Shown: positions 10,065-22,268 of the stretch, one piece after another
How the letters are laid out: every line of letters begins with the position of its first letter
Position numbering within the stretch: position 1 is the first letter of the stretch
Assembly (NCBI GenBank): GCA_950295325.1
Contig: OX485803.1
Location: 56,063,554-56,127,553 of the forward strand
Direction of reading: 5' to 3'
Length of the DNA stretch: 64,000 nucleotides
DNA from: Polytrichum commune
Taxonomy: Eukaryota > Streptophyta > Polytrichopsida > Polytrichales > Polytrichaceae
Position numbers and translations under genes: made by a program
Notes under the pieces: generated by a model
Database searches by the model: none
Seen by the model: only the letters and a program-made list of their open reading frames with translations
What the model was told of the DNA's origin: nothing

Positions 10065-12960
10065 GGTGATGAAGAAGGGCCGGACTCTATTGCTAGCACT
10101 GAAGTTGGGGGCATGGTTAATGCCCCCTCCTCTCAATAGCAGTTAGAGTCCATGCCAACATCAGGTGGTTCCCCTTTGGTGGAGAGGGAGACCACAAAGT
10201 TTGACGATTGGCCATTAGAATTAGGCCCTCATCTCACTGGTGTTGAGGCATGGAAAGTATGAGCGTTTATTTGCTCGTACCGTATGTGTTTTGCTCTTAG
10301 CTTTCAGGGTCTTGAAGGTCATAAAGGAAAACTCATCAACATTCAGTTGGAGGACGACCATCTCATTTTTTGGAGACCTTATAGGCTCAGTGTTTCCGAG
10401 CGGATTGGCATTCAGGCTCATTGCCGAGAGCTCTTGGCAGCAAGGCTAATCAAACTTTCCAACGGGGAGTGTGTTTGTGCTACAGTTATGCCATCAAAGA
10501 AGGATATCTTTGGCAATTCGACGGAGAAGCGGATGTGCAGGGATTACCGTCCGGTTAATCGAAAGACCAAGTCAGATCGGTATCTTGTGCCAATCCCGAA
10601 GGAATTGTTCGATGCCATCGGATTTTCTCGAGTCTTTAGCACCTTGGACTTGAGATCCGGCTATCACCAGCTCTCATTACTTGCGGGAGATCGAGTGAAA
10701 ACCGCATTATGAGGAGTTGATCAGGATGGAAATGATCAACTGTATCATTGGAAGTTTCTTCCATTTGGCCTCAAGAGTGCACTTGCTGAGTCTCAGAGAG
10801 TGATGGACCAAATTCTCTCTGGCTTGGCCTTTGCTCGGTATTACATTGATGACGTGATCATTTTCAGCAAGACACCACATGAGCAAGTGAGGCATCTGCA
10901 AGCCATTTTTGAACGGTTGCGGTGGTGGGTATTGCGTTTGCACCACGGAAAATGCAAGGTTTTTTATGACCGACTAACATATCTAGGTCATATGATTATT
11001 CCAGAAGGTCTTAGGTGCAACAAGCTAAGGTGGGACACATTGCAAAAAATCTCGGCACCGGTCGATGTGCCGAGACTTTGTGCCTTCTTGGGTTTGGCGA
11101 ATTATTATCGCCGATTCATGAAGAACTTTAGCTTGATTGCCAAACCTCTCACCATTCTCACGAGCAAGGACCAACCTTGAACTTGGGGTCGTGAGCAGCA
11201 GCAGACATTCGAGACATTGAAGCAAAACTTGGGTACGGCTCCAATACTTCATCGTCCAGATGTCTCCAAATCCTTCCAGTTACATACAGAATGGAATTCA
11301 TTGGGTTTAGGAGCAGTTCTCACCCAGAATGATGACTTTGGCTAGGAGTATGTTGTTATTTACGCTTCGCAAAGCAACAATATTGCAGAGGCCAATTATT
11401 CGTCCTACGAGGGAGAAGCATTGGCAGCAATGTGGGTTATTGCCCATTTCCGGGCATATCTTTATGGTCAGCACTTTACAAGGCTCGGATGATGAGATTG
11501 ATCGAACTCAAACTATTGCGGATATATGGGAGGATCTTCCCGTATTACATAAGCTTTAGCAATGGACCTTTCTTTCGTCTACCATGTCAATGGAAATAGA
11601 TAGGATTGGACATTGATTAACAAGGTTTCGTTGGGAGAACGGTTTGTTATTTTGATTGTGGTCGGATGGGACAAGGTGTATTGTTTCTAGGCCGGATCAG
11701 AGGGCTCCTTGGTGCGACAAGTGCACGAGGAAATTGGCTATTTTGGCAATACGCAAAACACATTCGATGTTGTTTGGCTAATATTGGTGGACTGATATGT
11801 ATCATCAGGTGGTTGCTTATGTCGGGAGGTGTGAAGTTTGTAACATAGACAAATTTAGCTTAAACACCTTGTCACCTTAGTTACAGCCCTTACCTATCAT
11901 GAGATTGGGCTACCGTTGGTCGCTGGACTTTGCAGGACCGTTGGTTGTTACACCACGTGGAACAAAGTACGTGTTGGTGATGGTGGAACATTTTAGCAAG
12001 TGGATTGAGCTTGTTGCTCCACCCCAAAACTCTACAGAGTTGGCCGCGGCCGCCTTTTTGGATTGTGTGTTGGCACGTTTTGGAGCACCGGCTGAGGTAT
12101 TGACGGACCAATAGAGGGACTTCCTCTGTGTTTTTGAGGAGTTGTGCTCTAAGACGCTCATAGATCACCGCACCACCTCTCAGGATCATCCGGAGGCAGA
12201 TGGCTTGGCTGAACAGGTTGTTCAGACAACCAAGCGTGGCTTGAAGAAATATGGATTACTTCGGGGGAGCCACCAGGATTGGGACCTTATGTTACTTTTG
12301 ATTGCTATGGGCTATCGATTTAGTAGGCATACTTCTTTGGCGTTCTACAACCCGTATCAGTTGTTGTATGGATGTGAGCCTATGTTCCTGAGTTTTATTC
12401 GGGAAAAACTAGCTCATATTGTGGACTTGGATGACCCAAACATTTGGCCATAGTGTTTGCAGAAGCAGGCTCAATTTTTCCAGAGGTCCATGCCTATAGT
12501 CAGGGAAAATTTCTCCATTGCTCAGCACCGTGACACGTTGCGTTATGCACGCATTTGCAGTGGTGCTTACTGACCTCAGTTGCGGAAATTATGGCAAGAG
12601 GATTATTTCTATCTCCAACGTGAGGCACCCACGACATTGGATGTCAGGGCAGGGCACACTATCGTTCGGGTGAAGGAGGTGTTGCCGAGTGGTTTGACGT
12701 TGTTGGAAGACAAGGATGGCTGAGAATGTCGTGAGCATTCCAAAAATTGTGCCCCATGTCATCTACCCATCGAGGGTACAATTCATCTTGAACTAGCCGT
12801 CGTGCCAGAGGGCCTTCTATGTTTTGTGTGAGGAGAGAAGAAATGAGTGGCTACTATACTTTTGTGTGATCAGTGTCAACGTGGTTGACACATGACATGC
12901 TTGAGGCCACCCTTGACTTCTCTACCAACTGGACAGTGGAGTTGTCCTCGATGTCGAGGA
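10065..12960 (+). pseudogene. Ty3/gypsy pol relic: RT, RNase H, integrase, PHD finger
   Basis: Decayed LTR-retrotransposon polyprotein, 5'-truncated: the frame starts in the protease-RT linker, and gag, protease and 5' LTR are not visible. RT is in the frame of 10065. It shows the RDYRPVN block (about 10540), TLDLRSGYHQ (about 10640), YIDD at 10842-10853 and LGLANYYRRF (about 11090). RNase H follows (LHTEW, GLGAVLTQ, SSYEGEALAA); the usual first catalytic Asp is Glu here. The frame changes by one near 11460-11500 and stays in the frame of 11899 to the end. Integrase has a battered HHCC zinc region (about 11700-11850) and a DDE triad at codons 11926, 12106 and 12211, giving exact DD35E spacing. 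The same frame then enters a PHD finger (12820-12954) where a chromodomain might be expected. In-frame stops include 10710, 11178, 11346, 12112, 12451, 12571, 12721, 12829, 12844 and 12886. It is non-functional as it stands. Confidence 0.93.
12820..12954 (+). other. PHD-finger domain in frame after the integrase
   Basis: Cys4-His-Cys3 zinc-finger remnant in the integrase reading frame. Ligand codons: Cys 12820, stop TGA at 12829 in place of Cys2, Cys 12865, Cys 12874, His 12889, Cys 12898, Cys 12943, Cys 12952. Spacing is C-x2-C-x11-C-x2-C-x4-H-x2-C-x14-C-x2-C, which fits the PHD signature. The typical LLCDxCxxG, CLxPPL and WxCPxC features are present, including Trp two residues before Cys7. 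The aromatic residue normally preceding the His is a TGA at 12886. PHD fingers usually read histone H3 tails, often H3K4 methylation, so a targeting role for the integrase is plausible but inferred. A further CxxC (CAPC) lies upstream at about 12748-12759. Confidence 0.88.
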
Positions 12961-13282
12961 TCTTCAATACATGGTGTTTTCATTAGTCGTACTCAATGAT
13001 CATGTGTTGCTTTCATCGTGTTATACATATCCAAATGGAAAATGATGAATTATAGTTTAGAGACGCGATCAAATATGAGACGGTGGAATTAATTCTTTGG
13101 AATATGATGGCCAAACATCAGAGGCAATTAAGGATGGGGCTCACACTTCACCCAACCTACAGTTCCTTTGAATGACGTTCACCACACTAGTTGGTTGCGG
13201 AGCAATTCTTCATTATCCATGCCCTTTGGATTGGCATTGATCCTAGCTGCTTGGCGGGACTCCATAGTCAGCTAAAGGGAGG

Positions 13283-13835
13283 TATATCGAGGTGTGTTGT
13301 TTATGTGTGATTTTGCTATGTTTTAGTGTTGTTTGTTAGTAATGGTTGATACTCGAGCTACAGTAACACACAATCGCTATTTACACGACAGTTGTCATGG
13401 TATGTAACGTCGGCGGCCGCACCTTATCCGTTGGGTTTCATTCATTTGAATTTGGATGAATGAATCTTAGAAGTGGAGAGGGGGGCTTCTAAGTGAGGAT
13501 CCTCCTTCTTGGCTTGACATTCTTGCCAAACCAAGCCTTATGAGTGAGTGTGTGGAGAGAGCTTGTGTGAGGTGAAGATTGCATGTTTTTGCAATAAATC
13601 TTGAGTTTTTCTCCCCTTACTTACACTCTTTGATTCTCCCGTGGTGGAGTGAGAGATAGTTTGACTCATTGTATGCATTTGAAGAGAGATTTATAACTTT
13701 TACAAGGGTTTAACTTTCTTTTTCTCTGTCAAGGTGTGTTGTTTATGTGTGGCTTTGCTATGTTTTAGTGTTGTTTGTTAGTGGTGGTTGGTACTCGAGT
13801 TGAAGTGACATACGATCGTTATTTACATGACAAAG
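13283..13835 (+). mobile_element. Probable 3' LTR with a repeated 5' end, preceded by a polypurine tract
   Basis: A purine run AAAGGGAGG at 13274-13282 sits where a polypurine tract should precede the 3' LTR of the gypsy relic. About 100 bp beginning AGGTGTGTTGTTTATGTG at 13288-13390 recur at 13731-13831 with few changes, about 441 bp apart. If the LTR starts TGTGTTG near 13293 it would end ...CTGTCA at about 13731, where the second copy begins: a full LTR followed by the first 100 bp of another. An AATAAA lies at 13593-13598. A tandem duplication inside one longer LTR is the alternative. No 5' LTR was found in the window. Confidence 0.55.
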
Positions 13836-15274
13836 AGGGAATATTGCATATAAACATACGTCTTATTCATCCAACATAGAATCCCTTAAATAATATGCAT
13901 CCCTCGTGTTATTATGTTTACTTGATTTGACACCAAAAATAACTTAAAAGACCTCCAAAATAGTCTAGTCCAAGCCATGTACAATAAATCAGACTAAAAA
14001 AGGAGGCCATTTTTTTACGTTGGATGGAACAAATCTCTTTCTCTCTCTCCAACACCGAGTCCAAAATCTAGGGAGGGAAGAAATTATGGCGTACAAGTGT
14101 ACGTCCTATTCATCCAACGTAAAATCCCTTAAATATTATGTTGCCCATATAATTGTATTCTTGGTTTATTGGACATTAGACTTCATTTTGAACCCCCCTC
14201 AATTAGTCTAGTGTGAATAATTGAGATACATTGACCACAAACCTAAAGGGGTCGAGTTTTCATGCTGGATGGATGCCCTAATATCTTCTCTCCAAAATCT
14301 AGGTGACACGAGCATGTTAGGGAAGCTCCTGCTTGAGTTCTTAAGGTCGTCACCCACAATCGTTTAAAGAACTAGAAAGTGGTGTGGGTATGTGTTGTAC
14401 TTAATCGTGGAGGAGAGTGGAGGAGCTTGGATGCCTTCACCCATAGAGACAGGATTGAGATTGTAACAACCATGTCAAGGGTATATGTTATATATTCTCA
14501 TAGCCCACCTACACTTACTGGTGCAGGCCACTAGTGAACGGTTCCTATCAGGACGGGTTACATCTAGTGGCTTTCATTGGCCAAACCAACTCTAAAAGCA
14601 ATCCTTGCTAGTAGGAGTCGTTCGTTGGTCGCCCATACCAATAAGTGTGGGCATGCTATTAGTGACTTTTGCTTCCCTCTAGGTGAGTAAGGATGTCTAG
14701 TAGAAATTCATCCCATCTACATTAACCATCAATTTAATCATCAAAATCGAGTCCCAGGCAAAGAGTATGGGACAATTGGGTATTGAGTAGATAAAAATTT
14801 GTGCATGGAGTATGGGTGAAACGAAGTTTTATCCTATCGGCAAGCTTCATAATAGAAATGAGAGACACTAAAGTTAGATGTGAAATACATGTTTTCCCTC
14901 GAAATCCAATGGCAAAGTCCTATGGGTCGAAATCAATTGAATTGTGTTGTGACCTCGATAAAGTATTTTAACCTCGTCACTCTCCTTTAAAGTAACATTG
15001 AAATAAAGGAAAATACTTATTATTTGGGTATTTCAAATTCCCATTTCTTAAAAGGTGGGAGTAGACTCCCATGAACCATTTGATGTAGATGGTGTGGAAC
15101 TTGAATGAACCGTTCCAATTGGTCATGGCCTTTGGCCATAGTGTTATGTGGCCCTTGGCCCAATTGAACTGTGTGTTATAAGGATGCTCTAACAACTAAA
15201 TATCCATACAATTACATCACAACTTTACCTTTTATATTTCGTTAACAACTTATTGTCCCAAGAGTAATCTGGGG
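13836..15274. other. Unassigned, with local duplications
   Basis: Holds the foldback unit at 14012. A weak inverted pair CC(T/C)ACACTTA(C/T)TGGT at about 14508 and 14652 may bound a ~145-bp element without a TSD. Nothing else seen. Confidence 0.45.
14012..14126. mobile_element. ~113-bp foldback unit with TTTTACGTTGGATG arms
   Basis: TTTTACGTTGGATG (14013-14026) is the exact complement of CATCCAACGTAAAA (14111-14124). The right arm and following sequence (TATTCATCCAACGT, ATCCCTTAAATA) repeat that at 13862-13900, so it sits in a local duplication. Confidence 0.5.
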
Positions 15275-15572
15275 AGTGCCTCTTTGAGCTCGTATTTCTA
15301 TCAAGAGCTCAATAGCAAGTTATCTTGTCTTGCGTTAAATCCTACTTTTGGAGGTTGGGTGAAACTCCTTGGACATTCTTTTTCAATTCCTAAACATTGA
15401 GAGAATGCCATGTAAAATAGGATACGCTCATGGACCTATAACCCTGAATCCCAAATCGATCTATACAAAGCTAGCTTTGTCCCACTCATCTCAATATGAA
15501 GAGAATCATTAGAGAGTCAATTTCTCTATTTGGTTTTCAAAAATGATATAACATGACACCACTCTTTTGGCT
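15275..15572 (+). repeat. R300 dispersed repeat, copy 2
   Basis: CCTCTTTGAGCTCG start, GTTGGGTGAAACTCCTTGG core, ACACCACTCTTTTGG end. Aligned by eye with 18.5 and 22.0 kb; substantially diverged. Confidence 0.58.
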
Positions 15573-16509
15573 TCTAGAATTCGGGGATTGTTAAATTGAC
15601 CACACATTGGTTAAAACGACCATAATCAATATCTAAGGTGTCAACTGGGCTACGACTTGCATCCGAGTTGGCCAAGTTTATAATCCCAACACAAAGCTTA
15701 TACATTGCTCCTCTGCATGTGTGTGATGAAAAGTCAATGACAAATTATGTGACCGCACGATGCATCTATGTGGCCGTTTTTAACAAATTGTGTGGTTGAT
15801 TTAACAATGAACTTTTAGGCTTTAAAAGTAAACTTGGGTGACTTTTCAAGTACACTGTCAAACTCACAATTTAACCAATTCACATGGAGTTTGATCCGAA
15901 TACCTTGTTGATAACTCCACTCTCAACCAAAAAAAAAATCAAACATAAAACAAGAATAAATTTTCAAATGATAGTTCAATTGTTGTTTTGCATGATCATC
16001 ATTCATCCACACCATAGACTTTGTTTAGATTCGGCCATCACGCTCAATCCACCCACAACTACACTTTTGAACAACATTTAGGCTAAGGTATGTGGATGTT
16101 ATTTGCTTACTTTTTCTTGATTAGACACCTAGTACATTGGTATGTTGGTTAGGTGATAATAACATAACAAATACCATATAGACACATATGTGTAAAAAAA
16201 AAAACTACACAAAATGTTAAAAACTTCTCCACATTCCACAAGGAACACGGCTAGGAGGACATAGATATTCACTCAACAAATCAACAAACATGCACTTCCG
16301 ATAATCATAACTAATTTTGGAGAAATCCAATCCTCAATTTGTTGTTTTGCTTATGTTTCCTTATAATTTTGTTGATCCAAAACCAAATCGAAGTTGTAAA
16401 TTTGATCAGTAGAAGATGCAGGACAAGAGAAACAAACCGAATACCCCCCCCCCCTCACACACACACACACCTTACTACAACATAACTCCACCCAAATGAA
16501 TAGCGTCCG

Positions 16510-16720
16510 TTCAATTTTTGGACATGATAGGTCAAAATCCCCATGTCTCCAAGTCCGAGCGGTTACATATTGTGATCATTTGGGTCTTTCTTTATTGAAT
16601 TGGACTATATTCCATATATTATTCTTGTGAAACGATTGGTAGTTGAAGCCTTGAACGTCCACCGCTTGTCTCTCGACTTTCAAGTGGTTCGTCCGTAACT
16701 AGCGGCCCATTCATTGCCAA
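16510..16720 (+). repeat. ~210-bp dispersed repeat R210, copy 1
   Basis: Shared with 38.6, 53.8 and 57.8 kb: CCAAGTCCGAGCGGTTACAT, TGATCATT, CTTGAACGTCCACCG. Repeated AACCGGTTG(A/G)-type motifs recur inside each copy. Probably LTR or MITE; no diagnostic ends. Confidence 0.55.
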
Positions 16721-16721
16721 A

Positions 16722-16982
16722 ATGAATAGTTCCTCCAAGGTGGCAGCCAATGTGGTGGGAGGCCACGTGGACCCAGTGACGTGTCACAATGAGATCCGAG
16801 CTGGCACTAGCCGTTGGGAATCAACCAGTGAGGTGGGGTCCAGAAGGCGTCCCAATATATCTTTGTCTCGATTATTAGCTCACTGCTTTTCTTTTTTCCT
16901 CCTTTTCCCCAGGGCAAAGCTCTTAGTACAGCCTACTTTAATCCCTAAGCCATGGCCTCTACCTCTACCTATCACCGTGTAG
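16722..16982 (+). promoter_or_regulatory. Possible promoter-like segment with a G-box
   Basis: GGCCACGTGGAC near 16760 is a perfect G-box palindrome, with another ACGT core (GACGTGTCAC) about 15 bp downstream, in a locally GC-richer patch. G-boxes bind bZIP/bHLH factors. There is no recognisable gene downstream, so this may be fortuitous. Confidence 0.2.
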
Positions 16983-16999
16983 TCAAACTTCACTTTCCA

Positions 17000-18299
17000 A
17001 GTCACTTTGGCTCTCACTTTCATCAATAAAAATGATAAAAAGATGAATTTCCCCTATCCACTTTGAACTTCAAAACCCAAAGAATTTCACCTTGTGAGTT
17101 GGACTTGAGTGCAAATTAAACAAACATAGAGTACGGGGAAAATCTAACCTTGATTATAAGGAAGCCAAGGTTTGGTTGGTGAAGTCCAATATCATAATTA
17201 GTGTGGGAAGATGCATGTAGTGTGGCTCACCATAGGCAACACTGTGGTGTATCCCAAAACATGCACCATCAAGCAAGGAAATAGTGTGCAACGTGAGTTA
17301 CACTTGAATCTTCAACCACTAAAGATGTTATCATTCTTTCATTTCGAGTTGTTGGGTGAGGTCCCAATGAAAGCTATTAAGAATGCAAAGTTTAATAGTC
17401 CAGTTTCACTTCTTAACTCTAAATTTTGAGGGAGGAACATCAAAATTTGGTAACAAGAGCAATCGATCTTTGGATGGTGACCATGCCCAAATGGCTACGA
17501 TTTTTAGAGATGATCTTGCTATCTAGAGAATAAGTATGTGAGCTCTACAAAGTGGTTTAATTTGTTGTCAATGCAAATTTTCTAAGGATATATCATTATT
17601 TATAGCAGTTGGTGGTGGCTCTTGAAGTTAGGGTGTGGTGGTGAGCATCACCTTCACTAGGCATGTGCTCACGTCAAAGAGAGGATTTGCTTGTCAAATA
17701 GATTGCAATACATTGCACGTTAAACGCAACTTGATAGACACATGTGATATGAACCTCTAATGTCCGACATTGCAAGTTGGTGAACAATGTGCACCCGTAG
17801 CATTATTCCAACAAATTTAGTGTGGATATGAGCTTAATAAAATGATGGACCCGTTGCCTTTCCTGCCCATATGATGGGCCTATTGCATTTTGACATGTTC
17901 AAAACATCACATAACAACACGAAATATTTCAAAACATTACCTTCAACAATATCCCTCGAATGTGTATGTTGTACAAACATGTTCCATTAAAACCCTTAAT
18001 GTGCACTAATGTGGGAGGTACTACGATGCATGGTGCACCCCTAAGCTCCCATTTTGTGGTTAATTTATTCCAATTGAGTCCCACTAGACTAAATCAAGAT
18101 TTCCGACCCTTAATATATAATTGAAGTATATTAAAAGTAGAAACAACCGTATGTACAATGATTCTTTGTGGTTTCACTCTTACTTAGATGTCACAAAACT
18201 TGACCCAAACATCAAATTGTGGGAAAATATGACTACATCCACCACTATTTTGAGTAGTGACTACTATAGTGAAAAAACAAAACAAAAAAACATTGTTTT
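17000..18299. other. Unassigned AT-rich sequence
   Basis: No gene, no long inverted repeat recognised. Confidence 0.45.
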
Positions 18300-18435
18300 A
18301 ATTTCATTTTATTGTGGTTGTTGTATGGATGAATCAACAAAGTTAAAATTTTGTAATTTGGTTTTGACCCAAGATAACCTGTGTGGGTAATGAGGCAACC
18401 TATTCGTAAAGGAAAACTAATTGCATATAGCAGGG
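18300..18435. repeat. Partial copy of the GTGCAATTAGGTTG MITE
   Basis: Shares TTATTGTGGTTG, TTTTGACCCAAGAT and AATGAGGCAACCTATTCG with 20611-20735. The left terminus is missing. Confidence 0.5.
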
Positions 18436-18490
18436 TAGGCAAGTGTGGAGTTGCAAATACCATGTTCACATTAGAGTTATCCGTAGAGTC

Positions 18491-18793
18491 TCTCAAAGAG
18501 GGATGAAAACGTGGGTTTCCACCCCTTCTTTGAGAAACCTACTAAGACCTTGTTAGCTCGTCGTGCATTGAAGCTTATTTTGAAAGTTGGGTGAAACTTT
18601 TGGAACCTCCTCTTTCCACCTTTCAAACTTTAAGAGAAACTTTAGGATCCAAAGTAGATATGTGCGCGCATGCATGGGACTCGTTACCTTGAATCTCGGA
18701 GCGGTCTATGCAAGGCTAGCTTGAACCCACCTATCCTAGTAGGACAAACTAGAAGCCGATTTTTTAAAAGCCCAACACCACTCTTTGTTAGTA
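18491..18793 (+). repeat. R300 dispersed repeat, copy 3
   Basis: CTCAAAGAGGG start, AAGTTGGGTGAAACTTTTGG core, CCCAACACCACTCTTTG end; the ends form the inverted pair CAAAGAG(G/T)GG. Confidence 0.6.
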
Positions 18794-19674
18794 TACAATG
18801 ACTTAAGTATCAAAAAAACTTAGACGATTTATAGGTCGCCTTTACTTTAACAAAACCTATATATGTTTATAAGTACCAACACATAGGTTTATGTGTTGAT
18901 TCTCCACAACCCGTGATTTCATTTACTATGCGGATCACTGTGTTGTGGATATAGATGCCACATTGGGTATCCGATGCTTGTTAAGGTGGTGGCTTTGGAG
19001 CAGGATCGATCCTTATCACATAACCCTTCCACCCTTTCATCAACTTATTAGTGCAGTGTGCAGGCCATGCTTATAAAATAGGAAAATAAACACACCCATC
19101 TCACTGCTATTGGGACCGTGCTTTGGATTCTGCATCCATCGTTCTATTCTACACCTCAAGGACTGGATAAGATCGTAACATCGAGCATGTTCAAGTGATG
19201 ACCTCCAAGTTTACATCTGGGGAAGCTTCCTGCTCAGTCGTGACTGTGTAAACTTATCCATATAAATAGTGAAGATGTTGTGAAATTGATTTTGTAACTT
19301 AGTACGAAATCTTAACTATTCTCCACATTGGATTTCATCCCGCCGCCACATCAATCATGGCACACATTGTGGGCCACTCTATTAACGAGGAATCCATACT
19401 AGAAAGCATCGAGATAAGTATACGACGTAGTTCGTGAAACCAACCATAGAGACATGTCATTCGATCACATTACGTGTCCAAGTTTGAATTCTCATCACAC
19501 ACGTGAAGAGGAGCAAGGGAACGACATTGTGTGGTTCTTTTGTTGGCTCTGTCTGTAGGATAGAGACTATGCATCAACTTTGTCATTTCAAGAGCAAATT
19601 TCCTAACCACTTTGCGTTCACACTTGGACGTTACTTGTTCTTGTTATTTTTTGGTCCACTTTATTTAATGTGGA

Positions 19675-19715
<41 letters not shown>

Positions 19716-20519
19716 ATTTATCCCTAAAATGCATTGAAAGAAATCTAGTTAACTATAGTTATTTCGGCAGTTCTTGATTATTCATTTTAAAAATTTCGAG
19801 TGATAAATGAGTAGCTTCGATCCTTGACCCGCATTTGAGAAGAAGGTGCCCAAAATCCAAGAATGGTTTGGTATAGTGAATAACCATGGATTGGCATGAG
19901 CAAAGTGGATAGCTACAATTGTAGTCTTTCATAGTAAAGGACAGAGCCTCACGGTTCTACTGTTTTCTTATTTCTAAATAGTGTGGGTTACCATTTGAAG
20001 TTGCGTGTTTGGAGTTATTGAGAGTATCATTTTTTTACCAACTAAACTAGTTCATATTTTTTGGTGTGCATACTAACTACATGTGTTACTTGGGTGGAAA
20101 GTGATACTCTTGGTGATATGTTATAGCGATGTGTAATGATGAACCCACGTTAATTAGACAAATAATGTAGTTTTGTGTTAAGATTAATAGACTCGGCCAG
20201 TTGGGATGACGAGTTAGAGCCTAGTTGACACCTTACATATTGATTGTGGTCGTTTTACCCAACGTGTGTGGTGGGTTTAACAATCCCTCTTGTAGAGAGT
20301 CTTGTGCTCTTTCTAAAGATGTCGGTAGTGTCTTCTAACTCTTGTTCATTTGGTTGTAGTGAATATTCTAGGATCAATCACGTGTGCCTCCAAGAAACAT
20401 CTTCGTGTTGATTTTTGATGTGTTCTGTTTGGATTCCTGAACTTAGGAAATAAATTTCATGTTCTTTGAATTTGCATCTCGATTGCTTTCAAGTGATGCC
20501 CATAACCTACAAGTACATG
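18794..20519. other. Unassigned AT-rich sequence
   Basis: Apart from the CT/TA microsatellite at 19677 nothing is recognisable. Confidence 0.45.
19677..19715. repeat. Compound (CT)n(TA)n microsatellite
   Basis: Uninterrupted CT run passing directly into a TA run. Confidence 0.9.
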
Positions 20520-20742
20520 GAGATGTGCAATTAGGTTGCCCCATTATTCACTGGCATTCCACATTATTATGAACATATCTTAACACAAATTATAACAAAA
20601 TACAACAATTGATTTGTTATTGTGGTTGCCATACAAATTGACAATCAAATTTATAGGTTGTGTCATATGAATTTGACACAAGATCATTTGCATGGGTAAA
20701 GAGGCAACCTATTTGCAAAGACAACCTAATTGCACATATCAG
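20520..20742. mobile_element. ~220-bp MITE with GTGCAATTAGGTTG ends
   Basis: Ends ATGTGCAATTAGGTTGCC (20523) and GACAACCTAATTGCACAT (20720) are inverted repeats. A degenerate partial copy lies at 18300-18435 (GAGGCAACCTATT..., ACTAATTGCATAT), and single ends occur at about 25711 and 30552. Non-coding. Confidence 0.6.
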
Positions 20743-21965
20743 TGTAGAAGTGAAAGAATGAGAACATAGTAAGGGTTGAATATTCAAGTGTAACTAGCTT
20801 TTGGACGCTAGTTTATGCATGCTTATGTACATTATGGGCCACATTATAGCCCACCATTTATGTTTCATCATGATTAAAACATGTTAAATAATTACATTTG
20901 CAATCCATTAATAATAATACATCTAAATTTTAACATTGCTATAATGTTTAATATTTTGTGAATAAGATGTCATTTTATAATCTAAAATTTATGCTAATTT
21001 AGGATGATGTACGAAATAGTGTGGTCCACCTCGTAGCCGAATAAAGAAGAGATGGGGAAAATGAAAGGTGGGCATTCAAGACAAAAAACTTGGGCTACTC
21101 ATTTGCAAAAGTCCATTAGCATTAGGGGTGTGGATACTTTAAGAATTCTTTACAAAAGAAAGGTCCCAAAAGTTAGCTAACTTTTATTTGATAACTTATA
21201 TTTAAACCTTGATTTAACTAGGTTGTACAACGCTAAGATAGGTTATCTCTCACATAGGTTAGCTACCTCACATATTGATTGAGTCTCCTAATTGGGCAAT
21301 GTGGGCACAATATAACTAATTTGAATAGTTACTTACTCTAATCAGAGCCATAACTTATAACACTTAAAGACTATGCAGTTACCTAAAAGACATTACCCCT
21401 GAATTTGTCATGATTACGAGCCATTGACTATTTGCAAAGCTCAAGAGCTTTGCAAGAAACATAATGAATGGAATTAGAGTGATAGGAGTCCACTCACAAT
21501 TGAGAAAACACCAACGAACCATAAGAGTGTGAACTAAGCCTAACTAAGAACGAATGAAGGAGTAAATGACATAGATTGCTATTAGAATCCTTAAATCCAA
21601 TGTGACATTAATTCTTGTAGATACTACCTCAATCTTCCTTGAGACCTCAAATCATGGTTGTTTTCCTTGGGTTAGTTTTGAGTGATAGAAAAACCTTCAT
21701 TACAATGAGTTGCACTATCCATATGCCCATAATATTTACCATTAGGAGTATAGTATGTAGCATTGAAGACCGTGCTCTCAAATTCCTGTAGATAAACCCA
21801 TGCATATTGAATGGGAGATTTTGGGCACTTAAGGGAAACCCTTGTATTGAGGCATTCATATTCTAATCATTGATCTAGTCTCATCGTAACATATGTGTTT
21901 TCAATGTCTGCTCTTAATTACAAGGCACGCCAGAAGGCACACCATAGATTCAAATTAGTTGTGAA
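20743..21965. other. Unassigned AT-rich sequence
   Basis: No coding signal and no clear repeat ends. Confidence 0.45.
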
Positions 21966-22268
21966 GTCTCTCAAAGCCTAGTGCCTCTTTGAGTGATTTT
22001 CTATTAATGTGCTCTATTATTTTTTGACCCAAGAGCTTGTTATCTCGTCTTGAGTCAAAACTCACTTTTGACGGTTGGGTGACACTTCTTGGCCCTCCTC
22101 TTTCAATCCTAAAACCTTTGAGAAAGCTTTAAGATCCAAAACAGGGTATGCCCATGGGACCCACCAACCTAAACCATGGATCAATCTATGTAAGGTTAAT
22201 TTTGTCCACCCGTCTTAGTACGTGAACCCATAAAACACAATAAAATCACAACCCAATACCACTCTTTC
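21966..22268 (+). repeat. R300 dispersed repeat, copy 4
   Basis: TCTCAAAGCC start, GGTTGGGTGACACTTCTTGG core, CCAATACCACTCTTTC end. Same orientation and length as copies 2 and 3. Confidence 0.58.

Noticed and set aside
14508-14652. CACTA-type transposon
   Set aside because: Imperfect inverted pair only; no 3-bp duplication and no exact CACTA terminus.
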